The position numbers and the translations under genes were made by a program. From NCBI RefSeq assembly GCF_900107255.1, contig NZ_FNPH01000012.1, positions 1-64,000 of the forward strand: a stretch of 64,000 nt of DNA. Reading direction: 5' to 3'. The notes below the pieces were generated by a model. That model worked only from the letters and a program-made list of their open reading frames with translations, had not been told where the DNA came from and ran no database searches. The DNA comes from Micromonospora pattaloongensis (GTDB taxonomy: Bacteria; Actinomycetota; Actinomycetes; Mycobacteriales; Micromonosporaceae). Positions 43,260 to 52,211 of this stretch are shown piece after piece (the stretch's first letter is position 1; each line of letters begins with the position of its first letter).

Positions 43260-45938
43260 TCAGCTGGCCTGGCGCACCAGGCGGGGCAGCGGCCGCGCCT
43301 CGCGCAGCATCTCGGTCGCGACCTCGGGCGGCACCGGGCGGGACAACAGGTAGCCCTGCCCCTGTTGGCAACCGAGCGAGAGCAGCAACTCCCGTTGCTC
43401 CGGGGTCTCGATCCCCTCGGCCACCACCTGCAGACCGAGCGAGTCCGCGATCGCCAGGATGGCCCGCACGATCCCCCGGTCGGCGTCCTTCTCGGTCAGG
43501 CCCGCCACGAACGACCGATCGATCTTCAGCGCCTGCACGGGAAGCCGCTTCAGGTGGCTGAGGTTCGAGTAGGAGATCCCGAAGTCGTCCAGGGAGAAGT
43601 GGACGCCGGCCGCGCGCAGCGTGGTGGCGAACTCCGTGACGTCGGTGCGGATCGAGCTGTGCTCCGTGATCTCCAGCCACACGTCCGTCGGCTGCACGCC
43701 GGCGTGCTTGATCACCGCGAGCGTCTGCGACGCCAGCTCCGGCTGGCGCAGCTGGGTGGCCGAGAGGTTCACGCTGATCCCCAGCCGATCCCAGCCCGGC
43801 AGTCGGTGCCAGGCCGCGAGCTGGCGGCAGGACTGCGCGAGCACCCAGCTGCCGATCGACGCGATCGCCCCGGTCTCCTCGGCGAGCGGGATGAACGCGT
43901 CCGGCGGGACCATGCCGCGGACGGGGTGGTGCCAGCGCAGCAACGCCTCGAAGCCGAGGATCCGACCGGTGGCCAGGTCGAAGATCGGCTGGTAGTGCAC
44001 CGCGAACTGGTCACGGTCGAGCGCCCGTACCAGCTCCGACCGCAGCTCCAGCCGGTCCAGCGACCGGTGCGACGCCGCCTCGTCGAAGACCTCCACCAGG
44101 CCCGGACCGGCGTTCTTGGCCGCGTACATCGCGGCGTCGGCGTCACGCAGCATCGAACTCGGCGTCGCCCGGCCCGGCACCCCGAGCACGCCCCCGACGC
44201 TGACCGAGATCTCCACCCGTTCGCCGCCCAGCAGCACGGGCTCCTCCAGGGCGCGCACGATCCGGCGCCCCACGTCCTTCACGTCCCGCAGGTCCCGCAC
44301 CCGTTCCAGCACCACCACGAACTCGTCGCCGCCGAAGCGCGCGAGCAGGTCGTCCGGACGCAGGCAGCCCCGCAACCGGTCCGCGACCTGCAGCAGTAGG
44401 TCGTCGCCGGCGTCGTGCCCGAGCCGGTCGTTGACCTCCTTGAACTTGTCGAGATCGCAGAAGAGCAGCCCCACCGGATGTCCGTCCGGCTCCGCCAGGC
44501 CCTCGTCGAGCCGCTGGCTGACCAGCGCCCGGTTGGCCAGCCCGGTGAGGGGGTCGTGCGTCGCCCGCCGCCGCAGCTCGTCCTCCAGCTGCTTGCGACC
44601 GTCGATCACCCGCGACGACAGCACCACCGTGCTGTCGTCGGACGGCGCGGGCCGCAGCGCGCTCTCCACCCACACCCACTTGCCGTGTCCGGTGCGCATC
44701 CGGTACTCGACCTTCGGCGATCGGGCGGCGTCGGCCAGCGCGAGACGTAACCGGTCGCGGTCGGCCGGGTGGACCAGTTCGGCGATGTCGCCGCCGAGCA
44801 GGTCGTCGGGTCGGTGGGCCAGCTCGCGGTGGTGCGACGGCGACGCGTAGACCAACCGTCCGGTCGGGTCGGCGACGGCGATCAGATCACTGATCGAGTC
44901 GGTGATCAGGCGGAGCGATTCCTCGCTGCTGCGCAGCGCCCGGTAGAGCAGGGCGTTGCTCATCGCCGCGCCGAAGTAGTTGGCGAAGATCGCCGCGGTC
45001 TCCGCGGCGTCGCTGAGAAAGGGGCGCCGCGCCTCGCGGAACGCGTACAGCAGCGCGACCGGACCGCCGTCGCGCAGCACCGGCACGCAGAGCAGGGCCC
45101 GGCCGGGATCGAAGGGCGCCCGTCCCCGGTACGGCTCGCCGCGGACCGCGTCGAACCAGCCGGGCAGCTCGGCGGGGCGCGCCGGCCAGCTCGCGAGCCC
45201 GTCGACCGCGTCCGCGACCCGCGGCTCGGCGCGGTCGTCGTCAATGGTCACGATCTGCACGGCGTCCGCATTGATCAGCCGGGGCAGCAGCCGGGCGGCC
45301 TCGGCGATGAGCGCCGGCAGTTCCAGGTAGCGGCTGAGCCGGTGGCCGGACTGCGCCAGCCGCTCGACCGCCACGCTGCGCTCCCGCTCCGCGACGGCCA
45401 GTCGGAGCCGGGCGGCGACCGAGGAGAGCACCTGGATCTCGGTCGCCGGGAACGACTCCCCGGTTCGCCGGAACAGGAACAGCAGCTGCTCCTCACCGGC
45501 GTCCGGTCCGCTGGAGACCGGCACCCAGACCCCGGAGCACAGATCCAGGTCGGCGAGCCGTTCCGGGATGTCCGCACCGGTCAGCTCGGCTCCGGACCGC
45601 GACACCGCGGCGTCGCGTCGCAGCGCCTCGGCCGCTCCGCCGGTCAGCGGCCAACCCGTCTGGAACACCGGGTCACCCTCCGGCACCCCGCAGCAGCTGG
45701 TCACCATCAGCCGGTCGCCGAGCGCGCGCCCCATGCCGACCACGTCCGCCGAGAAAACCTGGGAGAGCACGATCAACGTCTGTTCGACGAGCTGCTCCGG
45801 CGTGGAGGGCTGGCCGAGCACGGTCAGCACGCGCACCATCCGGGCGTTGTGCCGGTAGGCGTCGCTGACCGCCCCGATCGCGGCCGCCAGCTGCATCTTC
45901 AGCTGTTCGACCTGCTCGTCGTCGTGTCCGCTGCTCAT
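43260..45938 (-). CDS. GAF-GAF-PAS-GGDEF-EAL cyclic-di-GMP protein
   Basis: 892 residues, cytoplasmic. Two GAF-like domains (about 45-190 and 205-345), a PAS domain (about 355-470: LITDSISDLIAVADPTGRLV), a GGDEF domain (RRRATHDPLTGLANRALVSQ; active site RFGGDEFVVVL near 535) and an EAL domain (FEALLRWHHP near 664, LEITEHSS, LDDFGISYSNLSHLKRLPV, VVAEGIETPEQ). Both catalytic signatures look intact, so it could make and break c-di-GMP in response to signals. It starts 7 nt after the FIST-gene stop; the two are probably one operon. Confidence 0.93.
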   Translation of the reverse strand: MSSGHDDEQVEQLKMQLAAAIGAVSDAYRHNARMVRVLTVLGQPSTPEQLVEQTLIVLSQVFSADVVGMGRALGDRLMVTSCCGVPEGDPVFQTGWPLTGGAAEALRRDAAVSRSGAELTGADIPERLADLDLCSGVWVPVSSGPDAGEEQLLFLFRRTGESFPATEIQVLSSVAARLRLAVAERERSVAVERLAQSGHRLSRYLELPALIAEAARLLPRLINADAVQIVTIDDDRAEPRVADAVDGLASWPARPAELPGWFDAVRGEPYRGRAPFDPGRALLCVPVLRDGGPVALLYAFREARRPFLSDAAETAAIFANYFGAAMSNALLYRALRSSEESLRLITDSISDLIAVADPTGRLVYASPSHHRELAHRPDDLLGGDIAELVHPADRDRLRLALADAARSPKVEYRMRTGHGKWVWVESALRPAPSDDSTVVLSSRVIDGRKQLEDELRRRATHDPLTGLANRALVSQRLDEGLAEPDGHPVGLLFCDLDKFKEVNDRLGHDAGDDLLLQVADRLRGCLRPDDLLARFGGDEFVVVLERVRDLRDVKDVGRRIVRALEEPVLLGGERVEISVSVGGVLGVPGRATPSSMLRDADAAMYAAKNAGPGLVEVFDEAASHRSLDRLELRSELVRALDRDQFAVHYQPIFDLATGRILGFEALLRWHHPVRGMVPPDAFIPLAEETGAIASIGSWVLAQSCRQLAAWHRLPGWDRLGISVNLSATQLRQPELASQTLAVIKHAGVQPTDVWLEITEHSSIRTDVTEFATTLRAAGVHFSLDDFGISYSNLSHLKRLPVQALKIDRSFVAGLTEKDADRGIVRAILAIADSLGLQVVAEGIETPEQRELLLSLGCQQGQGYLLSRPVPPEVATEMLREARPLPRLVRQAS

Positions 45939-45945
45939 CGGGACC

Positions 45946-47115
45946 TCACAGCGCGAGCGCGGTGAGCGTCGCGTTGTGGTAGCCGGACACGCCGGTACTG
46001 CGCGCGAACTCGCCGTAGGTGTAGAAGCCGAAGGTGGGCACGGGGCCGGCCGCCTCCTGCAGCCGGGTCGGCTCCTCCGCCGCCCGCTCGCGCAGGATGT
46101 CCATCCGCGCGGCGCAGCTGAACGTGAGCATCACCCGGGGCGATTCGACCGCGAGCGCGTCCGCGACCACGGGCTCGCAGACGTTGAGCAGGTCGTCCGG
46201 GTCGCAGGACATGATCTGGACGGCGCCGTACGGCGGCAGCGGGGTGAACGTGCGGATGAGCCCGTCGTCGTCGACGAAGGCGCCCCGGATGAGCTCGCTG
46301 CCGTCGGGCTCGATCAGCCCGAAGGCGTGCGCCGAGTGGTAACCGGCCGAACGCGGGGTCGGCAGCTCCTGCATCGGGTCCTCGTACCGGAAGTTCTCCT
46401 CGTAGACCTCGCGCGCCGGACGGCCGGCGATCTCGTGCACGACCGGGCCGTCCACCTTGGTGACCAGCAGCGGCAGGCCGTGTGGCCGCCAGCCGTGGCC
46501 GGAGACCACCCGGAGCGCGCGGGGCGAGTCGATCCAGACCGCGACGGCGCCGTCGCCGAGCACCCGGTCGTCGTGGAAGACCAGGGTCTCGCTCAGTGCG
46601 CGATCGGCCGCCGCCGCGCCGCCGACCACCGGCACCGCGGCGCCGGCGACCTGGTAGATCCCGTTGAGCAGGCCCTGCGGGTCGCCCGCGAGCCCGTCGG
46701 AGAAGACCAGCAGCGCGCTGTGCGGTCCGCGGTCGGGTCCGACCGCGGCCATCGCCGCCCGGCTCAGGTCGCGGCCGGCCGCGAAGGCGTCGGCGCGCAT
46801 GCCGGTGACGGACGCGACCCCGAACCGGTACGGGCCGGCGCCGAGCGCGAGCACGGAGACGCCGCGGCCCGGCTCGATGAGGCGTCCGGCGGAGAACTGC
46901 CCCGAGCTGCTCGCCCCGGCCAGCGACGCGCCGCCCGTCACCGCGCGGACGGCGGCGACCAGCGCGGGCAGGTCGTAGCACGCGGTCGCGTACATCAGCA
47001 CCAGCGCGGGCGGCTCGCCGGCGAGCCCGCGTACCGCCTGCTCGGCTGCTTCCCGGCCGGCCCGGGCGGCGTCGGCGTGCTCGCTGGCGCCGGTCCCCAC
47101 TCGAAGATCCGTCAC
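45946..47115 (-). CDS. FIST N/C sensory protein
   Basis: 389 residues. The N-terminal FIST domain (about 30-210) reads LVLMYATACYDLPALVAAVR, GASSSGQFSAGRLIEPGRG and SALLVFSDGLAGDPQGLLNG. The FIST_C domain (about 220-370) includes YEENFRYEDPMQELPTPRSA, the SCAARMDILRERAAEE region with a conserved Cys, and TFGFYTYGEFARSTGVSGYH. FIST proteins are presumed small-ligand (amino acid) sensors linked to signalling output. GTG 47115. It is coupled to the GGDEF-EAL gene 7 nt downstream and likely supplies its signal. Confidence 0.88.
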   Translation of the reverse strand: MTDLRVGTGASEHADAARAGREAAEQAVRGLAGEPPALVLMYATACYDLPALVAAVRAVTGGASLAGASSSGQFSAGRLIEPGRGVSVLALGAGPYRFGVASVTGMRADAFAAGRDLSRAAMAAVGPDRGPHSALLVFSDGLAGDPQGLLNGIYQVAGAAVPVVGGAAAADRALSETLVFHDDRVLGDGAVAVWIDSPRALRVVSGHGWRPHGLPLLVTKVDGPVVHEIAGRPAREVYEENFRYEDPMQELPTPRSAGYHSAHAFGLIEPDGSELIRGAFVDDDGLIRTFTPLPPYGAVQIMSCDPDDLLNVCEPVVADALAVESPRVMLTFSCAARMDILRERAAEEPTRLQEAAGPVPTFGFYTYGEFARSTGVSGYHNATLTALAL

Positions 47116-47322
47116 GACGACGTCATCGGCATCGCGGCAGCCGAGATGAGACGTAAGCCCCAGCCACTCGATCTTGCGCTGCGGCGACGACCGCTACTCG
47201 GCCCGCCGCGATCACCGCGGCCGGCGGCACGTCGCCGTCGGCGCCTCCTGACCGCCCCGCCGGTCGCAATTTCCGGGTACGGCTGCGGCGCGCCCGCGGC
47301 GCGGCCCATGATCGGTTCGCCC

Positions 47323-48318
47323 ATGTTGCGGCCACCGATCGAGCCGATGCTCGCCAGAGCTGTCAACGCGCTGCCGCAGCCCGCCGCGTGCAGCGGCGGC
47401 TGCGTGCTCGAGCCGAAGTTCGACGGGTTCCGGGCGGTCGTCTTCCGCGAGCCCGAGCAGGTCTACGTCCAGTCCCGGGCCGGCCGGCCGCTGCACGGCT
47501 ACTTCCCCGACATCGTCAGCGTCGTGCGGGCCGCGCTCCCCGCCGGCGTGGTGCTCGACGGCGAGCTGATCATCTGGGCCGGCGATCGCACGGACTTCGG
47601 GCAGCTGCAGCGCCGGCTCGGCGCGGGCGCGACGGTCGGGCGCCTCGCCCGCCAGCAGCCGGCGCACCTGGTCGTCTTCGACCTGCTGCAACGGGCGGAC
47701 GGGACGACGCTGCTGGCCCGGCCGCTGCGCGAGCGGCGGGCGGCGCTCACCGAGCTGCTCGCCGACGCCCCGCCCGAGCTGGTGCTCTGCCCGCAGACCA
47801 CCGATCGGGACGAGGCGACCGAATGGCTCGGCGGATGGCACGCGGCCGGCGTGGAAGGGGTGGTGGCGAAGGGGGCGACGAGTCGGTACCTGCCCGGGCG
47901 GCGCGGCTGGCTGAAGTTCCGGCACCGCAGCACGACGGAGGCGATCATCGGCGGCGTGACCGGGCCGCTGGCCCAGCCGGAGACGCTGCTGCTCGGGCGG
48001 TACGACGCGGCCGGGCGGCTGCGGTACGCGGGACGCAGTCATCCGCTCGGCGCCGGGCAGCGGCGTGACCTGGCGCCGCTGCTGGAGCGCATGGGGCCGC
48101 CGCCCGCCGACCACCCCTGGCCGCAGCCGCTGCCCGCCGCCTGGTCCGGGCAGCTGCCGCGCCCCGAGCCGCTCCCCTACCACCCGGTGACGCCGACGCT
48201 CGTCGCCGAGATCTCTGTGGACACCGCCTTCGAGCAGCACCGCTGGCGGCACCGCGTGCACCATCTGCGCGTCCGGCTCGATCTCGGCGCGCACGAGGTG
48301 CCACGGCTACCGGAATGA
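47323..48318 (+). CDS. stand-alone ATP-dependent DNA ligase (LigC-type)
   Basis: 331 residues from ATG 47323; ATG 47308 is an alternative, and neither has a clear ribosome site. Adenylation motif I is EPKFDGFRAVV with nucleophile K32. Motif III is in LDGELIIW; motif IV is in VEGVVAKG; motif V is WLKFRHRSTTEAIIGGV. A short OB-fold follows, with an HPVTPTLVAEISVD tail. This is the compact LigC arrangement, used in accessory DNA repair. No polymerase or Ku partner is in the window. It is divergent from the FIST gene. Confidence 0.88.
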   Translation: MLRPPIEPMLARAVNALPQPAACSGGCVLEPKFDGFRAVVFREPEQVYVQSRAGRPLHGYFPDIVSVVRAALPAGVVLDGELIIWAGDRTDFGQLQRRLGAGATVGRLARQQPAHLVVFDLLQRADGTTLLARPLRERRAALTELLADAPPELVLCPQTTDRDEATEWLGGWHAAGVEGVVAKGATSRYLPGRRGWLKFRHRSTTEAIIGGVTGPLAQPETLLLGRYDAAGRLRYAGRSHPLGAGQRRDLAPLLERMGPPPADHPWPQPLPAAWSGQLPRPEPLPYHPVTPTLVAEISVDTAFEQHRWRHRVHHLRVRLDLGAHEVPRLPE

Positions 48319-48549
48319 CGGCCACCATCCCCCGTTCCGGCACCGCGCGATGACGGCGGGGACGAGATGTCGAGCCGAGCGGATGACGAGGGCCGGGTGT
48401 GTCGCCGGGAAACGCGAAATTTTCCGTGACCGCCGAGAGGCGTACCGCCGCGGGCACGGAGCAGTCACGACCAGCGCGGGATCACGCAACGTAACGCAAA
48501 GTCGTTGGTACATAACACATTCCGGCGGATCGCGCGAGCCCGTGGATGG

Positions 48550-48577
48550 TTGCTGGCCGATCTCGATCCGGTAAGCT
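48550..48577 (+). promoter_or_regulatory. sigma-A-like promoter of the riboswitch transcript
   Basis: TTGCTG at 48550-48555 and TAAGCT at 48572-48577, 16 bp apart. The predicted start is about 40 nt before the riboswitch. Confidence 0.6.
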
Positions 48578-48623
48578 AACCCGCGGTCTCCGCCCGGCGG
48601 CGCCCCCTCGGTGCCGGCGGTGA

Positions 48624-48740
48624 CCGCCGCCTAATCGCCTCTCGCAGGCGAGCCGGGGAACCACCGCACCTGGGGTGAATCCGCTACTCGCGGTAGGGAT
48701 CGTTCCGTCCCGAACCCGTCAGCTAACTCGGCAGGCGGCC
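48624..48740 (+). ncRNA. ydaO/yuaA-type c-di-AMP riboswitch
   Basis: The consensus blocks appear in order: CCGCCTAATCGCCTCTCGC at the 5' end, AGGCGAGCCGGGGAACCA, GGGGTGAATCCG, CGGTAGGGATCG, TCCCGAACCCGTCAGCTAAC, and closing TCGGCAGGCGGC, which pairs with the 5' block. In actinobacteria this element controls wall hydrolase and resuscitation-factor genes, and c-di-AMP binding usually turns expression off. It ends 16 nt before the start of a secreted coiled-coil hydrolase-like gene. Confidence 0.92.
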
Positions 48741-48756
48741 GATGGAAGGAACACAG

Positions 48757-49791
48757 ATGACGGGATCCGTACGTCGGCGGGGATCGCTGGCCGCGACGCT
48801 GGTCGCGGTGCTGACCCTGCTGGCCGGGATGGCGGTCGCACCTTCGCCGGCCGCCGCCGCACCGAGCAACCCCGCCGCGCCCGGCAACGAGGGCGGCACC
48901 CCGCTGCTGCGCGACGTGCTCGACAAGACGGGCCGCAACTTCGTCGCGGCGAGAAACGCGGTGGACAACTCGCGCAAACGGCAGCTCCAGCTCTCGGTGG
49001 AGCTGCGGCGGGTGCAGTCGCGCATCAACAGCCTGCTCCCCGAGGTCGGCCACGTCGCCGCCAACGCCTACCGCACCGGCCGGGTCGGTCCGATGATGCT
49101 GCTGCTCAACAGCAGCGGCTCGGACGACTTCATCAACCGCGCCGAGGGCCTCGACATGATCGCCATGCGCGACAACCAGAAGCTGCGGGATCTCAACGAG
49201 CTGCGCGAGCAGGCCACGCGTGCGAAGGCCGCCATCGACGCGGAGCTCGCGGAGCAGAAGAAGCAGTACAAGGTCATGGAGAAGCAGAAGAAGGACGCCG
49301 AGCGCGCCCTTCAGCTCGTCGGCGGCAAGGCGACCGGCGGCTTCGTCAGCGCCACCTCACCGGTCGCCAAGGCGGCGCCCCGCAACCCGGACGGCTCGTG
49401 GCCGGGCCAGTCGTGCAGCCAGGCCGACCCGACCACCTCCGGCTGCGTCACGCCGCGCACCCTGCACGCGTTGAAGGAGGCCCAGCGGGCCGGCTTCAAG
49501 CGCTTCGTCGGCTGCTTCCGCACCGGTGACATGTACGAGCATCCGAAGGGCCGCGCCTGCGACTTCTCGATGCAGAACCAGGGCTTCGGCGGCGCCGCGA
49601 CCGGCAACGACAAGCTGTACGGGAACAACCTCGCGGCGTTCTTCGTCCGCAACGCGGACCGACTCGGCGTGCTGTACGTGATCTGGTACCGGCAGGTGTG
49701 GTTCCCCGCCACCGGGTGGAGCGTGTACACGCTCGCCGGCGGCGACCCCTCCAGCGACCATACGAACCACGTACACCTATCGATGATCTAG
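48757..49791 (+). CDS. secreted coiled-coil putative peptidoglycan hydrolase
   Basis: 344 residues. Signal peptide about 1-36 (LVAVLTLLAGMAVAPSPAAA). A long coiled coil spans about 50-205 (RKRQLQLSVELRRVQSRINS, ... EQKKQYKVMEKQKKDAERAL), as in RipA- and PcsB-type hydrolases. The C-terminal domain (about 225-344) reads CSQADPTTSGCVTPRTLHAL, FVGCFRTGDMYEHPKGRACD and DHTNHVHLSMI. The H-x3-RACD and HVH pair suggest a LAS-like metallopeptidase site, and the domain resembles the ARB_07466-like/VldE type. GGAAGGA before ATG 48757. The upstream c-di-AMP riboswitch ties it to wall homeostasis. A terminator with T4 follows. Confidence 0.82.
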   Translation: MTGSVRRRGSLAATLVAVLTLLAGMAVAPSPAAAAPSNPAAPGNEGGTPLLRDVLDKTGRNFVAARNAVDNSRKRQLQLSVELRRVQSRINSLLPEVGHVAANAYRTGRVGPMMLLLNSSGSDDFINRAEGLDMIAMRDNQKLRDLNELREQATRAKAAIDAELAEQKKQYKVMEKQKKDAERALQLVGGKATGGFVSATSPVAKAAPRNPDGSWPGQSCSQADPTTSGCVTPRTLHALKEAQRAGFKRFVGCFRTGDMYEHPKGRACDFSMQNQGFGGAATGNDKLYGNNLAAFFVRNADRLGVLYVIWYRQVWFPATGWSVYTLAGGDPSSDHTNHVHLSMI

Positions 49792-49796
49792 ACGCG

Positions 49797-49839
49797 GCCG
49801 TGCGGCCGGTCCCGTGACGGGACCGGCCGCACGGCTTTT
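49797..49839 (+). terminator. intrinsic terminator with T-tract
   Basis: An 18-bp perfect stem (GCCGTGCGGCCGGTCCCG), loop TGA, then TTTT, 5 nt after the hydrolase stop. Confidence 0.92.
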
Positions 49840-49844
49840 CGCGT

Positions 49845-52211
49845 TCAGTCCGCCTTCGCCGCCCGGCGGGCCGGCGCCCGGCCCGGTGGCTGCTGCAGCG
49901 GCGGGCCGGTCGGCTGCGCCGGCGGCACCGGCCGAGTGACGGGCACCCCGATGGCGACCCGCAGCGCCTCGCCGTGGTGGGTCAGGTCGATCGCCGCCTG
50001 CGGGTCACCGTCGCGCAGCGAGTAGGTGACCTCGTGCGGCTGCACGTCCACCCGCAGCCGCATGCCCCGCCAGATCAGCGAGAACCCCAGCCGGGTGATC
50101 CGGCTGGGCAGCCGCGGCGCGAACGACAACCGCCCCCCGTGGTCCCGCATCCCGCCGAGCCCGGCCACCAGCGCGATCCACGCCCCGGCCAGCGACGCGA
50201 CGTGGATCCCGTCCCGGGTGTTGCGGGCGATGTCGTGCAGGTCCATCAGCGCCGCCTCGCCCAGATAGTCGTGGGCGAGCTCCAGGTCGCCGACCTCCGC
50301 GGCCAGGACGGACTGGGTGCACGCGGAGAGCGACGAGTCGCGGACCGTGCGGCGCTCGTAGTACGCGAAGTTGCGGACCTTCTGTTCGTGCGTGAACGCG
50401 TCGCCGCGGACGTGCATCGCCAGCACCAGGTCCGCCTGCTTCACCACCTGCTTCCGGTACAGATCGAAGTACGGGTAGTGGAGCAGCAGCGGATAGTGGT
50501 CCTGCGGGGTGGACGCGAAGTCCCACTCGTCATGGCGCGTGAAGCCCTCGGACTGCGGATGCACCCCGAGCTCCTCGTCGTACGGGATGTGCATCGAGGT
50601 GGCCGCGTCCCGCCAGGCCGCCGTCTCCTCCTGGTCGACCCCGAGCGCGAACGCGCGGTCGGGGTGCCGGGTGGCGGAGTCCGCGGCGCCGAGCAGGTTC
50701 CGCTGCGCCATCAGGTTCGTGTAGACGTTGTCGTCGACGACCGCGGTGTACTCGTCGGGGCCGGTGATCCCGTCGATGTGGAACAGCCCGTTGCGGTCGT
50801 GGTGCCCGAGCGAGCGCCACAGCCGCGCGGTCTCCACCAGCAGCTCCAGCCCCACCTCGCGCTCGAACTCCACATCGCACGTCACGTCGACGTAGCGCAG
50901 GACCGCGTCGGCGATGTCGGCGGCGAGGTGGAAGCCCGCGGTCCCGGCCGGCCAGTACGCCGAGCACTCCTGGCCGCGGATGGTCCGCCACGGGAACGCC
51001 GCCCCGCTCAACCCGAGCGTGCGCGCGCGCTCGCGCGCCAGATCGAGCGTCGAGTGCCGCCAGCGCAGCATCTGGGCCACCGCCGACGGCTGGGTGTACG
51101 TCAGCACCGGCAGCACGAACATCTCGGTGTCCCAGAAGACGTGCCCGTCGTAGCCGGGTCCGGTCAGCCCCTTCGCCCCGATCGGGCGCAGCTCCGCCCG
51201 GGCGCCGGCCTGCAACACGTGGAACAGCCCGAACCGGACGGCCTGCTGGACCTCCTGATCCCCCTCCACCTGCACGTCGGAGGTGTCCCAGAAGGTGTCG
51301 AGGAACTCGCGCTGCTCCGCGCAGAGCCCCTCCCAGCCCGAGTAGCGCGCCCCGGCCAACGCCGCGCCGACCTGGTCCCGTACGGCCGGCAGCGAGCGTC
51401 GGCTGGACCAGCCGTACGCGAGGAGCTTCACCACGCGCAGCCGTTGCCCCGGCTTGAGCTCGCAGGTGATCGTCGTGCGCACCCAGTCGTCGACCCCCTC
51501 GGAGCTGACCGAGATGTTCTCCGGGCCGTCGACCTCGTGCCCCATCGCCGCCGCGACCCGCAGTCCGCTGGCCTTGGTGCGGTGGATCATCAGCCCCCCG
51601 TCCCGCTGGACGAGGCGCTCCTCGACCTGCAGCGGCGACTCCAGCACCGCCGCGACCCGCGGGTCCCGGCTCTGCTCCGGCAGCTCCTCGTTGGCGACCA
51701 GTTCGGACTGCACGATGATCCGGGACGGCTCGTCGACGGAGACCTCGTAGCAGATCGCGGCGACCGCGCGCTGGGTGAACGAGACCAGCCGGGTGGTGCG
51801 CACCCGGGTCAGCCGTCCGGCCGGCGAGCGCCACCGCAGCTGCCGGTCCAGCGTGCCGCCGCGCAGGTCGAGCACCCGCTCGTGGGAGATCAGGTCCCCG
51901 TACCGCACGTCGAACGGCTCGTCGTCGACCAGCAGCCGGATGTGCTTGCCGTTGGTCACGTTGACGATCGTCTGACCGGACTCGGGGAAGCCGTAGCCCG
52001 CTTCCGCGTACGGCAACGGGCGCAACTCGTAAAATGAGTTCAGGTACGTGCCCGGCAGGCCGTGCGGCTCTCCCTCGTCGAGGTTTCCGCGCAGGCCGAT
52101 GTGGCCGTTGGCCAGGGCGAACACCGACTCCGACTGGGCCAGGACGTCGAAGTCCAACCGTGTCTCGCGCACATGCCACGGCTCGACGGGGTAGGCCCGC
52201 TCGCGGATCAC
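49845..52211 (-). CDS. GH65 glycoside phosphorylase/hydrolase
   Basis: A 788-residue family 65 enzyme (maltose, trehalose or kojibiose phosphorylase group). An N-terminal beta-sandwich (FALANGHIGLRGNLDEGEPH, GTYLNSFYE) precedes the (alpha/alpha)6 barrel from about 320 (FWDTEMFVLPVLTYTQPSAV, LRWRHSTLDLARERARTLGL). The catalytic acid is E487 in HIDGITGPDEYTAVVDDN. The C-terminal part has KQVVKQADLVLAM and SLSACTQSVLAAEVG. The GTG start overlaps the HAD gene stop by 4 nt. That pairing, phosphorylase with beta-phosphoglucomutase, implies phosphorolysis of an alpha-linked disaccharide to beta-glucose 1-phosphate. Confidence 0.9.
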   Translation of the reverse strand: MIRERAYPVEPWHVRETRLDFDVLAQSESVFALANGHIGLRGNLDEGEPHGLPGTYLNSFYELRPLPYAEAGYGFPESGQTIVNVTNGKHIRLLVDDEPFDVRYGDLISHERVLDLRGGTLDRQLRWRSPAGRLTRVRTTRLVSFTQRAVAAICYEVSVDEPSRIIVQSELVANEELPEQSRDPRVAAVLESPLQVEERLVQRDGGLMIHRTKASGLRVAAAMGHEVDGPENISVSSEGVDDWVRTTITCELKPGQRLRVVKLLAYGWSSRRSLPAVRDQVGAALAGARYSGWEGLCAEQREFLDTFWDTSDVQVEGDQEVQQAVRFGLFHVLQAGARAELRPIGAKGLTGPGYDGHVFWDTEMFVLPVLTYTQPSAVAQMLRWRHSTLDLARERARTLGLSGAAFPWRTIRGQECSAYWPAGTAGFHLAADIADAVLRYVDVTCDVEFEREVGLELLVETARLWRSLGHHDRNGLFHIDGITGPDEYTAVVDDNVYTNLMAQRNLLGAADSATRHPDRAFALGVDQEETAAWRDAATSMHIPYDEELGVHPQSEGFTRHDEWDFASTPQDHYPLLLHYPYFDLYRKQVVKQADLVLAMHVRGDAFTHEQKVRNFAYYERRTVRDSSLSACTQSVLAAEVGDLELAHDYLGEAALMDLHDIARNTRDGIHVASLAGAWIALVAGLGGMRDHGGRLSFAPRLPSRITRLGFSLIWRGMRLRVDVQPHEVTYSLRDGDPQAAIDLTHHGEALRVAIGVPVTRPVPPAQPTGPPLQQPPGRAPARRAAKAD

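Larger units (their letters stand above)
48319..48756 (+). other. long leader region of the hydrolase gene
   Basis: About 440 bp. The first about 230 bp hold no gene, and a locally AT-richer patch lies around 48480-48530 (CAACGTAACGCAAAG, TACATAACACATTCC). A promoter (48550-48577) and a c-di-AMP riboswitch (48624-48740) follow. Confidence 0.6.

Noticed and set aside
45976-47300. Long N-terminal extension of the DNA ligase frame
   Set aside because: It is antisense to the FIST gene; ligase similarity begins at 47323.
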